Shown here piece by piece: positions 11,038-23,346 of a DNA stretch of 64,000 nt; within the stretch, counting starts at the first letter, position 1; every line of letters starts with the position of its first letter. Origin of the DNA: Gelatoporia subvermispora B. Taxonomy: Eukaryota; Basidiomycota; Agaricomycetes; Polyporales; Gelatoporiaceae. The translations under genes were made by a program, and so were the position numbers. The notes under the pieces were generated by a model. The model was not told the origin of the DNA and ran no database searches. It worked only from the letters and a program-made list of their open reading frames with translations. Location: positions 3,398,576-3,462,575 of the forward strand of contig KB445791.1 of assembly GCA_000320605.2 (NCBI GenBank), given 5' to 3'.

Positions 11038-13582
11038 ATGGGCAAATCACAGCAAAAGAAACGCCAGACAAGGCGCCACAATCCTATGCGTGTCCCTGAT
11101 TCGCATCTAGAGAAGGGACTTGCTGCTGCTTCAGAATCTTCTCGCAAAAATGAGGCTATTCTCCCGATCATCCAAAAGGTCGCACTGACTTCACATCTCC
11201 TTGCATCACCTAAAAGACGTTCTTATCGTTGATCTCCATCCAGATGGAAAGCGTTGATCCTACTGAGCGCAAGTGGGCTTGCGTAGCTGTGTCCAATCTC
11301 ATCCAGAATGATCCGTCGACAAGGCGGTTGCTCCAGGGGAAGAACGTGGTCGGTGCTCTCATCACGCGACTCTCGGATAGCGAGGAAGAGGTTGTGGTTG
11401 AGGCCGCAGGTGCACTGCGGTGAGCAAGATAGGAATAACCCCAATGAGTGCATTTGTTGAAAGTGTGCCCAGGAACCTGTGCATCGACGGTGGTTTCGAT
11501 ATCTGCGCTGAGATGTACAACAAGAATATCCTCGCGCCTCTCAAAACGTTTATTCCTAAAGTCAGACCACAGCGCTACGATCTAGACCTGTGACCATGTG
11601 CTGACTCGGCTGCGCAGATCTCGACTACATTGTCACAGTACCTAGCCTCACCAAAAAGTGCCCCGGAGAACGCGCAGAAGCTCATATATGAGTTTGCTGA
11701 CAATGTCATTACCATCCTCTGGTGTCTATCGTAAGTGTTCTAGATTCATTATTTAGCTTGTAACGAGGGATGAAGCAGACCAGAGAGACCTCGAACAAGG
11801 CTATGAACGCTATCAATCAAATAGGCCTAATCCCTTTCCTAATGTCCTTCCTTGGCTCGAGAGAGAACCTTCCGATATCGACGGTTACGTCGGCAGGTAA
11901 GTGTGACGCATGTAAGAGATCAGAATCGGGAGAGTGACATGCTGTCAGCCCAGTGCCTCTACGTGCTGACTGACGAAAACCCGTCGGCCATCAACGAGCT
12001 TCGTGCAGATGCTGCATACACGGCTTGCTTGCTCTCGATCGTTCGACCATCCGAGTCGGCGCCTGCAGTGAACGGCAAGGACAAAGAGAAAGCGATCGAG
12101 CGCGCGCTCGCGCTCCGTGTGTTATGTTGCGGTACGTCGGGAGAATCCTGTAAGTTGGCCATATCTGACATTTAATTACGTAGGTATCCTCAGAAACATC
12201 TCGCCCATACCGCCACCTTCCGTAGCGGCTACGGTCGACCTCGACCGTGACGTCGTATTACCTACTCTTGAACCTGTTCTGTCATCAATCTCCCTGCCTG
12301 AAATGTCTCGGAAGGCTCAGGAATTGGTGGAGAAAGAGGTGGGTACGTTTACATCACGGTGATGCCCGAAGCTGATTGTACACGGCGGCAATTGCAGGAG
12401 TTCGTACCGCAACTCGAGAAGTTGTCTCTCAAACACACGCCAAAATCGGACCACAGGTCCGAATCTGAGCTTGAGTTGGAGCGTCTAGAACAGCGATTGC
12501 GTACAGTTCAGTCAGCTTTGGAGATCCTGACCGGGCTCTGCGCGACACTTCCCGATCCGACGATCCCATCGGATGGTCCCGAAACGGCAGGAGACGAAGA
12601 TGCAGGTCAGTATTTGTCGATTCTGTGCCTCATTGCATCGTTGACCTTGTGCTAGATGATGATATGGACGCCGAGGATGACGAAGACGCTACTCCCGACG
12701 AGGAAAACGTACTCCCGTCGGGGTCGTCGACACCCGCGTACTTCGAGAGTTTGGTTTACCCGCTCCTCGGGCTCATCCAGCCAACGCCTCTCTCCTTCCC
12801 TCCCCTAGCTGGCACATCTCCTCATCCTCCTACGACTTCTGCATTGAGTGCGATTCATATCAGCGCGCTTGAGTGCCTGAATAACATCTTCCTCTCCATG
12901 GCAACTGCGGCTGCGCGTCACAAGCTTGACATCGACGTACAGAATGGTTACAAGCTCTGGCACGAGATTTGGCGTGCTCTGGGGATTGTTGGCACCGAAA
13001 TTAGCGGCGCAGGTCAGGAGCGCAGGCGGGATATGTGGGAACTTGCCGTTGGTGTCCTGTGGGGCATTGGAAATATCTGGAAGGGTAGCCTCCCGCTAGA
13101 GAACGAGCAGGTGGATGTTCTCATCCAATTCTGCAATGCGACCTCGGACCCTCTAGTTAAGGTGAAGTGCATAGGCACGTTGGAATGCCTCGCACAGCAT
13201 CCGCAATCCATCGATGGCAATAGGGTGCGTCATGAACGTGCTTGCACGCTACTTGTCATCGGACTTACGATTTGCCGTCTTCTACCAGGTCATCTCCCAG
13301 TACTTGCTATCACTTCTGCCACCGACTTCATCGATACCAACAGAACCCCTCTTGCAGGCCGCTTCTGCTCTCATTGACGTCTACTCAGATGAGACGCTCC
13401 CGTACGACATCAACTTCCGACAAGGCCGGTACCTTGATGCTCTCGTCGCGTCTGTTGAGGGCGTTCGTAAAGCAGTCAAATCTATTGACCGCAAGAAGGA
13501 AAGGGACTTGCGCATACGCGGTGAAGAGGTTAAGGATAATCTCGTCGCGTTTATTGAGTATCGTAGAAACCTGAGACTTTGA
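11038..13582 (+). CDS. SYO1: Syo1/HEATR3-like armadillo-HEAT repeat adaptor
   Basis: The gene begins MGKSQQKKRQTRRHNP, the short basic N-terminus typical of fungal Syo1, then an acidic/helical linker and a long array of ARM/HEAT helices (for example ERKWACVAVSNLIQND, LITRLSDSEEEVVVEAAGAL). An acidic loop sits in the middle (DMDAEDDEDATPDEEN, near 12665), and the C-terminus reads KSIDRKKERDLRIRGEE. Syo1 binds kapbeta2 and imports Rpl5 and Rpl11 together for 5S RNP assembly; the acidic loop is where Rpl11 binds in the characterised protein. About nine short introns interrupt it, so exon borders are approximate and the length is near 700 residues. The stop is TGA at 13580-13582. HEAT-repeat proteins are hard to separate by eye, but the N-terminus plus the acidic loop make this the best call. 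Confidence 0.8.
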
Positions 13583-14847
13583 TAGTTTCGTTGTATTTTG
13601 AGTACGGTTTCCTGATATCGCTTAGACTGTTCTGTCTACTACCGACCAATGTCGTGATGTCGAACTCTCGAGCAGCCAAGGTATCGGACATCGTGGTGCG
13701 TGGGTGTCGGTCGCATGCCGCTGATTCATCACATTTAGACCGACACAGGGTGGCCGGCAGTGGAAAGCAGTATTTGACAGATGGAGGGTTTTCCCCGCGG
13801 TGACACAAAGAGCATCGGTCAGAACTGTGGCGCGACGCGCAACCCTCACTAAGCCCCGATGCCGGTGTATGGTCGCGACGCAAACTTACCCGAGGCCCAC
13901 CCCAACGCCATAATGCGGGGATTAATATTCCGAAACAATGCAGAAGGTGGTTCGAAGCTAGCGCGTGGGCGCAGGTGTCAGAAATACATCGGTCGCCAAT
14001 ATCACCTGCATAACATGTCGAGAATGTCTTGACATAGTCGCACGTAGGCTGAGCTTAATCCAAAGTGGCATAGCGGCTGTAAGAAGCGCGGGGTCCTATT
14101 AAAGACCTTCGCCCCAGATGTCATGATGCTGCGCGACGAACCGCTGTGCCCAGAAGCAATGAACCCTTTTGCCCGAGGCGGGATTGCGCATTGGATGTCA
14201 TTATTGCATAAGGGTGCTACGCGGAGATAGCGCAAGGCGTTGTAGTGAGTGTAAATTGCCCAAGCTTGCAAGTTTCTGCACCACCCAGGGGTGGCTTAGG
14301 AAATAGCAAAGCTTTTCGTAAGCCTTTGATGCCAGAAATGTCGGAGTAGTAGCGGCCGGAAGTAGATCATGAATGCCAATAATATGTTCCAGTAGAATTG
14401 ACCTTTTGAACGCTCGACGGCGGCTCCCATCGTTCGGCATATGGTACCCCGTACTTGATTCTGATAGTACCAGTTGTGACCACCCCGAGGAGCTAGCCAT
14501 ACATTAGGTCGTTGAGACTGTCTGCATTCATGGAAGAATTGTGCACATCGCGAGAAAAGGCTCTGCAGCGTCCGGGGAGTATTAGGTTCTATGTTGACGC
14601 CGAAAATTCGCATTCAAAAGTCAAAATCAAGGCAGCGCAGGCGTCGACGGTCGTGCGCGCGGCTGTCTGAATTACTGGTGTAATCACGTGACCGAGTGCA
14701 GGCCAACGCGTCGCGTCGAGATCTCCCACGGTTTGGCCACGCGCTAATTTACATCCGCGCATCAACACCATCGCACCTATCCGCACATCGTCCACAGCGA
14801 AACGTCCTCCAACCACTACTCGCGTTCCTAGTTCGCCTCTCGACCTC
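13583..14847. other. Intergenic, no supported gene
   Basis: The 1.27 kb between the Syo1-like and TPX2 genes (tandem, +) contains only weak candidates. On the minus strand, 14201-14500 is open for 99 codons from an ATG and has a mixed, somewhat protein-like composition, but no motif, promoter or introns support it. The last 150 bases form the TPX2-gene leader. Confidence 0.4.
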
Positions 14848-17284
14848 ATGTCGGAGCTTAGCTTATGCCATCTACCAGATACATCCGACTTATCGGAACT
14901 CCCCGACACACCTGATGCATCTTTCCAAATCCCCCAGGCTGCCGGGTCAACGACATGGTTGCTAGAAGATGATGGCATGTCCTTTTTGAACAGCGGCATG
15001 GTGGCGCAGAGTCCAGATCCATCTAGGCAACCACAAACCCCTGCCCATCCTGCATATGGCGAATCAACGCCGCGATACAATCTTCGTAGTGTGAAACGTG
15101 GTCAATCCGTACTGATACCACGGCCTGGGCTTGGCACGCCGGGAAGTGTGGTGATTGAACAACAGCTTTCCACGGCGCTTTCGGAGAATCTATCGCCATT
15201 CAAGTCGTCAAAGGCTCTCCGGAGAGACGATGTGCCCGCATTGGCCGTGAAGGACGTTGCGTCAAGCGACGATCCGGGAGTGTTGGTGGAAGACGGCCAG
15301 TCTAATTCGCGTAGCCTTCGACTGAGAACACCGAGAACCACGACATCTAGAAGACGTACCACATTTGCGTCAAGCCACGAGTCTGCGGCTCGTACGACCC
15401 ACCCAAGAAACTCTACCAAGAGCGGAGAATCACCTACCATCCCGGTACCTGTTGCTGGATACGCCGTACCTGCGGATAGCGTGGACTACGGGAACCACGA
15501 ACCGATCGCGCATTTGATGACGGATATTGCAGTCGAGACCGAGCGAGTAGCTGCCAAGAAGGAACCACCGAGCTCTGGCCAACTAGCAGAAGGTTCTGCC
15601 ATTCATGCAACTCAGGAACTTCAGCCGCAGGAAAACCGCAAGTCATACCGGAAGCCGGTAACGTCAAATTCGCATCGGATCTTACTGTCCGCTAATTCTA
15701 AAGGTACAGGCCGTTATCACCGATGGCATCCTCAAGAAACGTAATGCGTGGCCTTCTCAAGTGCGGACGACGCAGAGTACGACGGTGGAACCTCATCAGC
15801 ATGTGGGCGAATCCTCTCGTGTAACTCAAGGAACACGGCCATTGTCAAAGGATTCGAGCGGCGATAACGCAACAGTCACACACAAGCAAGGCACCGCGCC
15901 GCCGGCACATCAAACCACGGTGAATACGACAAGAGGTCTGGCCTTCGCCTTGATGTCCTACGGGCAAAGGGTCCTTGGTCACACTAGCGGGTGAGCAGGG
16001 TTAGCTGTTTCTGCAGGAATTCCAATACTCACAGTTGTCAATAGGTCTCCGGAGCAGTCCGGTGGTGTTGATGAGCCAGCTGCAGCGTTGGTCTCGGCCT
16101 CCGTGCCAGAAATTGAGCAGCAAGCCGCGCCGGTGGATGCCACCGAACAGAGGAACCATCCCTCTATGCCAGACGCCTCGCTCACACTTTCACAACTGCC
16201 AGGCAGCAAGGAGGCGGCGCCGGCGACTGCGGAGCCCGCCGTAGATGATGCGACTACGACTGCAGCGATGCCCGAGCCTTCAGAACCGTCTTCCGGGAAA
16301 CGCCTTCGCTCGCCTTCTCCCGAGAGTGCTCGTCGGCGGAAACGGGCGAGAATAAATGAGACTGTGAGGGTACCTAGCAGACCTAGAGAAAGACGCAGTC
16401 GAGTGAAAGCTTTGCAATCCTCAAGAGCTAAGAACACTGTGCGACCTGGTGCCGACTCGGACCTCCAATCACGTCAGGCCGCCGCGGATCCGCTGACGAA
16501 TTCCGGCATGGCTTCAGCTTCTCGATCGTTATCTGCCGTCGGAGTTGGCAGCAGCAAAAGGGGATTGAGCGGGGCAGCCCCTGCCAACTCCAATGGTCCC
16601 AGTAGATCAGGGGCCTCGCATAGTTCTCAGCGCGAAAATATCCCTTGTACGGGAGCGCTGCGGCGCCCAACGCCCGAAGAACAGGACATGCGTACGCATA
16701 AATCTGGACTAGTGCCCGCAGTTGGAAAGCCGGTGAGTCTTCGTCATATGATGTTACTAAAATATATCATCCTCGTCGCTCTCTCATGTCTGTTCTTGAA
16801 CCGTTTGGGCCTGATGACACGCCTACTCTTCTAGTCTGCAAGTTTACATCCCGCGAAACCGACGAGACCGATAGAGTTTCATTTCCAATCCGATGCTCGC
16901 GTGGAGGCACGTAAAACCGACCTCGAGAAGAGCGTCAGTACGTCGACGCGGGCGAAGTCGCGCGCCACTCTGGGAATTCCAGACTTTAAAGCGCTTCATG
17001 CGGCCCAGGAGTCACACCTTGCCGCCCGAAAGGAACACATTGTCCCTGTTGTACCCAAGCCAATGGAGTTCCATACGGACATACGCGCCCGCGAGCGCGA
17101 GAAGTTCGAGGAGGCCAGGAGGGAGAAAGAGAAAGAGGTGGAGCGGCAGATGGAGGAGCGAAGACGGTTGCGGGAGTTGGAAGAAGAACAAGAAATCAAG
17201 GAAATGCGGCGACGGGCGGTGCCCAAGGCCAACGAGGTCCCGGAGTGGTATGCGTTCGCCCCGAAGAAGGCTGGAAAGACATAA
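14848..17284 (+). CDS. TPX2 C-terminal domain protein (spindle assembly factor)
   Basis: Four exons (14848-15657, 15704-15990, 16045-16732, 16835-17284) join in phase to 744 residues. The N-terminal two thirds are disordered and Ser/Thr/Pro-rich, with a conserved-looking island around the first junction (YRKPVQAVITDGILKKRNAW) and a basic, NLS-like patch (ESARRRKRAR). The C-terminus carries the TPX2 domain: PMEFHTDIRAREREKFEEA, a highly charged coiled coil of about 45 residues, then RAVPKANEVPEWY. TPX2 proteins bind microtubules and importin, activate Aurora kinase and nucleate spindle microtubules. The Aurora-binding N-terminal motif of animal TPX2 is not obvious here. The domain call is firm, but one-to-one equivalence to animal TPX2 is not shown. 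Confidence 0.85.
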
Positions 17285-19680
17285 TCGACGACGGGAAGCT
17301 ATGTTTGGATCGTATGGACTTAAGGCTGCTTCTTTGTACGTGATTCACTGCATCCTAGCTCTCGGGCATGCATGTCTATATCGTGTAATGCTATGCCTGC
17401 TCGTAGCAGTCACTAGAAGCGCGCAAGGAAGCTCGCAGGGTCCTCCTGACGGTCTAACCCTGCCCGGCATCCGCACATAGGGCCTCGTGCGTAATCATTG
17501 GTGCTGAACGATTCTCCGTGACGATGTGACAGTTTCGACTGTCGCTCGTCCTCGTGAGTGCCAGGAAACACGTCCAGCTTGTGATAGCAATGGGGCCAAC
17601 TGGAAAACAGCGCCTTATTTGCAAGGTGATCGATTTATTGATCTCGCCGACCGAACCGGACTTGATCAAACAGGCAGGCATGCCGAAAACATGTCTCAGG
17701 AATGCCTCATGGAATCCTCGTGCAGGATCCTGAAGAGATCTGTGCGCGAATACTGCTGCGCCGACTGAGGGTCTGAGGGTCTGCGAGAGTTGATTGCCCT
17801 CAGCGGGTACTGCGGGTGCAGTCACAGATGCAGCCTCGAATGGCTTGGAATAAATGAAAGGCCTGCGTCGGTGATACGACGATAACGCACGTCAGGTGTG
17901 AAAAAAGTGTCGGACAAGAATTCTCGAGGGCTGTCTGCCGCTGACATCGAGATCGCCCATCGGTGCCGCAGCAGGCTCAGGCCACAGTGCGCTACAGCGC
18001 ACGTTCTCATGTACTCGGCGAGTCGCCACCGACGCTTGCCATTCGCTCTGCAGGTGTATTCGAAATGCCATTAAGGGGTACGTATCGACTCTGTAAGCGG
18101 CATGTGGCGCAGTGGACACACCCGGTGGTTCAGAACCACTGGCACCCGGAGGCGTGAGTGCGCGAAGCCTCACAGGACAGTAAAATCTAGTATCGCAGTC
18201 GAGGGTCTGATCGACACTGGGTGTGTGCAACTGCCTCAAGGAGACGAGATGGGCTCAGTTGTGCGGTCTGCTTTGGGAATAAGCGCAGTGACATGGGCAG
18301 TGGTCCGAAGCAAGATTATCACCGCGCCCGGTGGCAGGACAGACAGGACATATCGGCTTGATTGACAGCTTGTATTGGCGGCGCCTCAGTAGTACCTGAA
18401 TGCGGGAGGTGCGCTGGCACGCCCTGATGCTTGCATAGCGGTTTCCAGTGACAGCAGCACTGAAGGTTCTGAGGAAAGACGAGCGGTGAGCCGATGAGTA
18501 CGCGGTACGCATCACACTGGTGCACACCTAGGCCGCACCAGATCGGGTCCCGCCGGTACTCGTGTGTGCGGTAACGAACATGGCGGGTGGCCGGTGGTGG
18601 TTACGAGTAGAGTTGTTCTCTAGTTCACATAGCCGTAAAGAGAGTAGTGATCGAACAAGGGCATTTTGCGGACGCGCGCGGGAGAAGCTGGTTTTGCTGG
18701 GCCTTTGACCAGGTGTTAGCGGCAAGGGCGAGATATGCCACTGTGGCGTTCAACGTGCTGAACGCCGGTGGTGCGAGAGAGCAAATGCTTTAGATCTGGA
18801 CAAATCACACAGGTCGTCGTTGGCGTCGTAAACAAGAAGGGGTGCTTCTGGCTACCATCAAGATATAGATATAGATGGCCTCGAGTGGCCGCGGGACGGC
18901 GATCGGTTAGTGGGAGGTGAGGGTTACGGCGTGGCACACCATGTATATCGAGAGGTTGGTAGCCGTGCAAAAGGGATTTCCGGTCTGAATACACGACGGG
19001 TAGCGCCCCAAATCGATTCCGTGGCCCGACAGAGCCGCAGAGGAAGCGGTGTGGCGCTATTGTGCACGCAGAGATGAAAGGCTGTCCTGTGACCTGGTTC
19101 AACACGCGTCCGCCTCGCGCGGCGCTCGAACCGGAATGTCGGAGTGTACGCCTCGAGTCCAGTGACTTGCGCAGCAGCGCGGCAGGATGCGGAGCGCATT
19201 GCAGCCCATCTCTGGCCTTGTGGGGTCGGTGTGGACGGAATGGGATGCATAGGCACGTCGCCGCTCTGGCTGCCTCTAGTCTGATCAAGGCCACCCTGGA
19301 CAAAAGGTTCCGCAGCTGACGCGCCTTCTGCTGGCCACTCGTTGGGAGCGGGGCCAGTGACTCAGCCTGCAGAGCTCAGCTGTCGGGTAGAGAGCGTGCC
19401 AGAGACCGCAGTGGCCTGGCGGAGCCATCGCGAGCTCGCGTGGTTGCCAATTCAAGTTAGAGAATATGGTTGCCAGCTGGGAGCAGCTGAGCGGTCGTTC
19501 CTAGACCGTTTTTGGCCAGCTTTTGTGATATATTCAACAGGCATCCGGCGGCTCGGGCGGGAGCCTGAGGCGTTTGTTGAGAGCGTTACCTGTATGTCAC
19601 ATACTGCCATCCGGGAAGCTTGGCCTTTCTCTGAGCGCTGATGCCATTCATGCCGGTTGGCCACTCACTTTCAAGAATGC
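17285..19680. other. Gene-poor island, left part
   Basis: 2.4 kb without a supported coding gene. Open frames exist on both strands (the longest is 18716-19303 on minus), but they lack motifs and consistent composition. Visible details are a tRNA-Leu-like relic (18098-18180), a short doubled TCTGAGGG near 17768-17782 and a short GATATA repeat near 18860. No terminal inverted repeat, reverse transcriptase or transposase motif was seen. Confidence 0.45.
18098..18180 (+). pseudogene. tRNA-Leu(CAG)-like relic
   Basis: TGGCGCAGTGG at 18105-18115 fits the D-arm/A-box consensus. GGTGG (18124-18128) pairs with CCACT (18136-18140) around a proper seven-base loop TTCAGAA, which would give anticodon CAG (leucine). 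A longer variable region, as leucine tRNAs have, follows. GTGAG (18154-18158) pairs with CTCAC (18169-18173), but the loop between them is ten bases, with an extra three inside a B-box-like GAGT..CGAAGCC. The acceptor ends pair poorly. It is therefore read as a decayed or SINE-like copy, not a working tRNA. Confidence 0.3.
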
Positions 19681-19686
19681 ATAAAA
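19681..19686 (+). promoter_or_regulatory. TATA-like element of the small Cys-rich ORF
   Basis: ATAAAA, followed by GG, starts a run in which a pyrimidine-rich leader of about 140 bases reaches the ATG at 19854. The spacing is that of a strong fungal core promoter with transcription starting near 19710-19720. Confidence 0.4.
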
Positions 19687-19853
19687 GGTGGGGTATCACC
19701 TCCGTCGTCCCTCATCCCATCCGTCCCGTTCAGCGGAGTCATCTCATCGACGCCTTACCATCCTCCGAGCCTACTTAACAAACCGACACCGTTCTCCGTA
19801 CCCCACACTCGTCTTCCCCACAAGCACCCCACCTTCGATCGTTGAACGCCACC

Positions 19854-20039
19854 ATGCACTGCACACTGGCACACCCCCCGACCTGCTCTCATGCTACGCC
19901 CGCCGCAGCCCAGACCTCCGCGCCCACTCCGGTGTCCTCGCACACCGCCTCGGAGCAGTCTCCGGCCAACCACAATCTGCCACAATGCTGCCACTGCGGC
20001 TGGAGGGGTGCGCACGCACCGACGTGTCCGTTCAAGTAA
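19854..20039 (+). CDS. Small Cys/His-containing protein, 61 residues, unknown
   Basis: The ATG sits in an excellent context (GCCACCATG) after a C/T-rich leader and a TATA-like box. The N-terminal 40 residues are Ala/Pro/Ser/Thr-rich with two early cysteines. The C-terminus is compact: QCCHCGWRGAHAPTCPFK, with a C-x-C-x8-C and His spacing that could bind one metal ion or form disulphides. No signal peptide is visible, so secretion is not suggested. A possible donor (GTAAAC) overlaps the stop. Splicing 20036-20074 would replace the last Lys and continue in frame to 20297, adding a hydrophobic stretch (LLIIPLIVLSVANPAV). Alternatively 20077-20138 is a canonical intron in the 3' UTR. I do not recognise the family. 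It could still be a chance ORF, but promoter, leader and start context all agree. Confidence 0.5.
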   Translation: MHCTLAHPPTCSHATPAAAQTSAPTPVSSHTASEQSPANHNLPQCCHCGWRGAHAPTCPFK

Positions 20040-23000
20040 ACACGATCGGACTTGCCTCGTCGTGACTCGATCAGTTGTGAGTACCCTCTGTCCTCATCTC
20101 GCTCGGGACCGGAACGCCGACACGCTTTTCCATTCCAGCTGCTCATCATACCGCTCATCGTGTTGTCTGTCGCAAATCCCGCTGTCCGACATCTTGTACC
20201 AACATACCGCATATCGAGCATTATTCGCCCACTATTCGTTCCGTCAAAGCCACCCGTCGAGTGTAGGAGTGTAATCATCGCGGAGGGCAGGAGTTAATTG
20301 TACATACCCCACATCCCACTCACCCGCTTGTATCATGCACATCACCGCGTCCCCGATATCCACAAGTAATACTCTCTGTCTGCGCATGATGTCTAACTAT
20401 GAACGTGTAATTGTGTCACGGAATGCAACACTTGATCAAAAGATTCGGAGAGGATGTCGTGAGGGAGATTGAAACCAGCTCGGAAATGCAGTGCCTCCGG
20501 AGAGACGGAGTCGGAATGACGATCTTATCTCTGATCAAGGTACAACACCGCTGAGAAGCCGGGCGTAACGTTATCATGACGTTGTGCGCTCGCCTGCGCT
20601 TGCAAGTCTTTGGCACAACAGCAAACAACAGCCTTCTCGCGTCTGGTGCGCAGGCGACCGACTTGTGCTGGCGCCGCCTTGCTCGCCGCTCTACGCCCTT
20701 CGTTCGATTCCTGCCCTCGCCACTCTTCACAGGCGTTAACACATCCTCCACTCGACCGCCCGTCGTCGGCAGCCAAGTCTTCTCATCCTACATTAAAACA
20801 TACCCCTTGTCGCGCTGGCATCTCGCACGCTGATGCCCCATCCATCCATCGATAACATACCCGTAACGCACATGTGACACACAGGGTCGTCATAACAATT
20901 GTCATAAAATCCCACCCCGCACAACATTCCTGTGCACGCGGAAGATTCGACAACTTTACCCCGCCGCCGGATGCCTCGACGGAAGCGATACCTCGGATCT
21001 CCTCGCCGGTCTCTCCTCTGTTGCCGAGGTCAAAGCACTCGCCGTTTTTGTACACAACCTCAGCCGAGCGAAAGAGAAGGACGGTAATCATCTCACCTGA
21101 CCTCCTCCTTGCAACCGTTCTCATCCGCGTGCCAGGGCCCGTCATCATTTGTAGCCTCAACCGCAGTCGTGATGCGTATTCCGGCTTGCCGTTGTCATTC
21201 TGCTCTTCGCCATGATGACATCGTCTCCTTTCCGCTCGTAGATACATCGGAATGGTACTTGCCGTTATTATATACAAATCCAGCAAGATTGTCGGCCTGA
21301 TTCCGACATATTGGGGTGGGAGTCTGAAAGCAAAAATACGCTCGTCCCCATCACCGTCCCCGTGCGCACTATTTATGTGGAAACGAGGACAAAAGTAGAC
21401 ACGACGCTATCCCATAAACAGCTTTTCGGCACCGGACTGAACGGTAGGAGGGAGGCGTGCACGTCTGCGTACATGGTACATCCATTGTCGACGTCGACGT
21501 TCGTCTCCAACGTCCGGAATTGGCTTACAATACCCTCGGCTGGTCACTTCGAGTCATATGGAGCTCCCTCAGGTCTTGGCCAGCGATTACAGCGTCTTCG
21601 TGAAATTCGGGAGCGGTAGAGCAATGGCCGCATACAACCGTAACTCCATGTGAACCCGCCTTCTTGCAGGTTGCCGAACCGAAGATCGAGTGAATGCGGG
21701 GGGCTAAACAAATTTGGCGTGGAGACGGGTGGTTCTATCCTCCCATCCTGGAGCCAACGATGGGGAGCTGTTTGGACCTGTCTTTAGCAGAGTTTTCATG
21801 GAAACACTCGTATCGAAACGTTTCTCGCACTGGTGAGAAGCTTTCGCAATGATTACCAGGAACGCAGTGTATTGACCTCATCTTCGCAGACCTGGTTTGC
21901 ATACCGTGATCAACTTCCTTGGCTTCTAGGGGCCGAAATGACAGGCGCTATTTCAACCCCAGCGACGCTAGAATGGTTTTGTCGTTCAACGAAGATTTTC
22001 GTATCAACGTGGAAGTTGGCAGCGAGATGTGGCCTATAGATGAACCTTGTGGTTGGCATTAAGGCCTCAACAGGAGACAGGCCACCGATCCACACTGTGA
22101 TGCGTGCTCGCCGGCTATACAGTGACCGCGCTTCACTTGTCTCCCACTGTAGCATATACGGGAAAGAGCACTGGTTGACATTAGTGCAGATTTAGGGCAT
22201 CGCTGAATCTCATGCCGAGTACGACGTTACCCCACACTGATATGTGGCGTAGATCGTGTCAGCGCGCCTAAGCGCAGCACGGCGGCGACCCTGTGTGTGC
22301 ATCGCACCCCGGATTCCTCGCTACGTGGTTCCCGGATTCCTGACAACGAGCTCCAACATCAGCCTGTCGAAGGGCCGAGCGCAGGCAGTAAGTTTGGGGA
22401 CGATCTGTCTTGGAATGCCTGTCCCACACTTCCACCGCATCGCGCGACACGAATTCGAGTTGAGGGAAGTAGGGCGCTGAGAAGGGAAATTAGTGTGCGT
22501 GCTTGTTACCATATCCATGGGTGATAGATGTCCGCGATGGCACCAAAGGCGTGGACGTGGCAGGGCTTGTGAATTCAGCGGCACCGGGATCCTGAACGCA
22601 TGGTGCTCACCGCCCCTCGAGCTGTAGCTCTGGCTTTCGGGGGGCTCCCATCGCGGATCGCGACTCATCGCGGCCAACATACACGCCGCACAGAACGCGC
22701 TGGAAATGCCACATGCTTGACCAGCTGGAACTTCGGAGGAGCAGTGATCGTCGGCCCAGAATATGGTGCGTGTAGGAGCTGAGGATGACGTCAGCCTATA
22801 GGAAGGAGCCCTCAGCAAAAATTCAACAGATGCAAGCAAGCCGAACCTGCGCTTCTATTCATTGGCACAGTGGCGTGATTCTTCGGCGTGTGCGCGTCAG
22901 CCATATCGACCAATGGGCACGGGTAAAGCTCGCAAGGGCTTTGACTTTGCAATACAGTACAGGTCTTATCTTCGCGGTGCATGCCTAGTGCCAAGTAAAC

Positions 23001-23346
23001 ACGTTGTAACGTAGCTCACTCCATGACGGATCGCGCTAGTCAGTCGGCATGAGAAGTTCACAAGTTGCGATGTTACTGAGCGAGGTTACGTGCCTGGGAA
23101 GTCGGACATTCGGACATCTGAGATGAACTAAAGTTTGAACATTTCGGGCGTAGGACATACCGAACTGGCAGTCCTGCTTGACAGAACTCAGACCGACCAA
23201 TCACTAGAGACGTCTGCCTTAGAAAGTTCCCTTGAGAAACTTGCTGACATGATATCAAGTCCGAAGCCTCCAGTTGAATAGCGAGTGTACAGTACGGTAG
23301 TGGGAGTCGAGTCGGTACAACAGTGATGTACAGGTTAGCGTAAATA
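20040..23346. other. Gene-poor island, right part
   Basis: 3.3 kb with no recognised gene. The one passable candidate is a minus-strand frame, 20783-21246, of 154 codons from an ATG. Its middle (for example VVYKNGECFDLGN) looks protein-like, but a donor-like GTGAG falls inside it and the opposite strand is also open, so it is not annotated. The rest (21300-23346) has only short open frames and no repeats or transposon ends visible by eye. Confidence 0.4.

Noticed and set aside
18716..19303. Minus-strand open frame of 195 codons in the gene-poor island
   Set aside because: Composition is irregular, there is no motif or splice evidence, and the opposite strand is open too.
20783..21246. Minus-strand 154-codon candidate gene
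   Set aside because: Some protein-like stretches, but a donor-like GTGAG inside, an equally open opposite strand and no motif; left unannotated.
17285..23346. Transposable element in the gene-poor island
   Set aside because: Looked for reverse transcriptase, integrase and transposase motifs and terminal repeats by eye and found none; a degraded element cannot be excluded.
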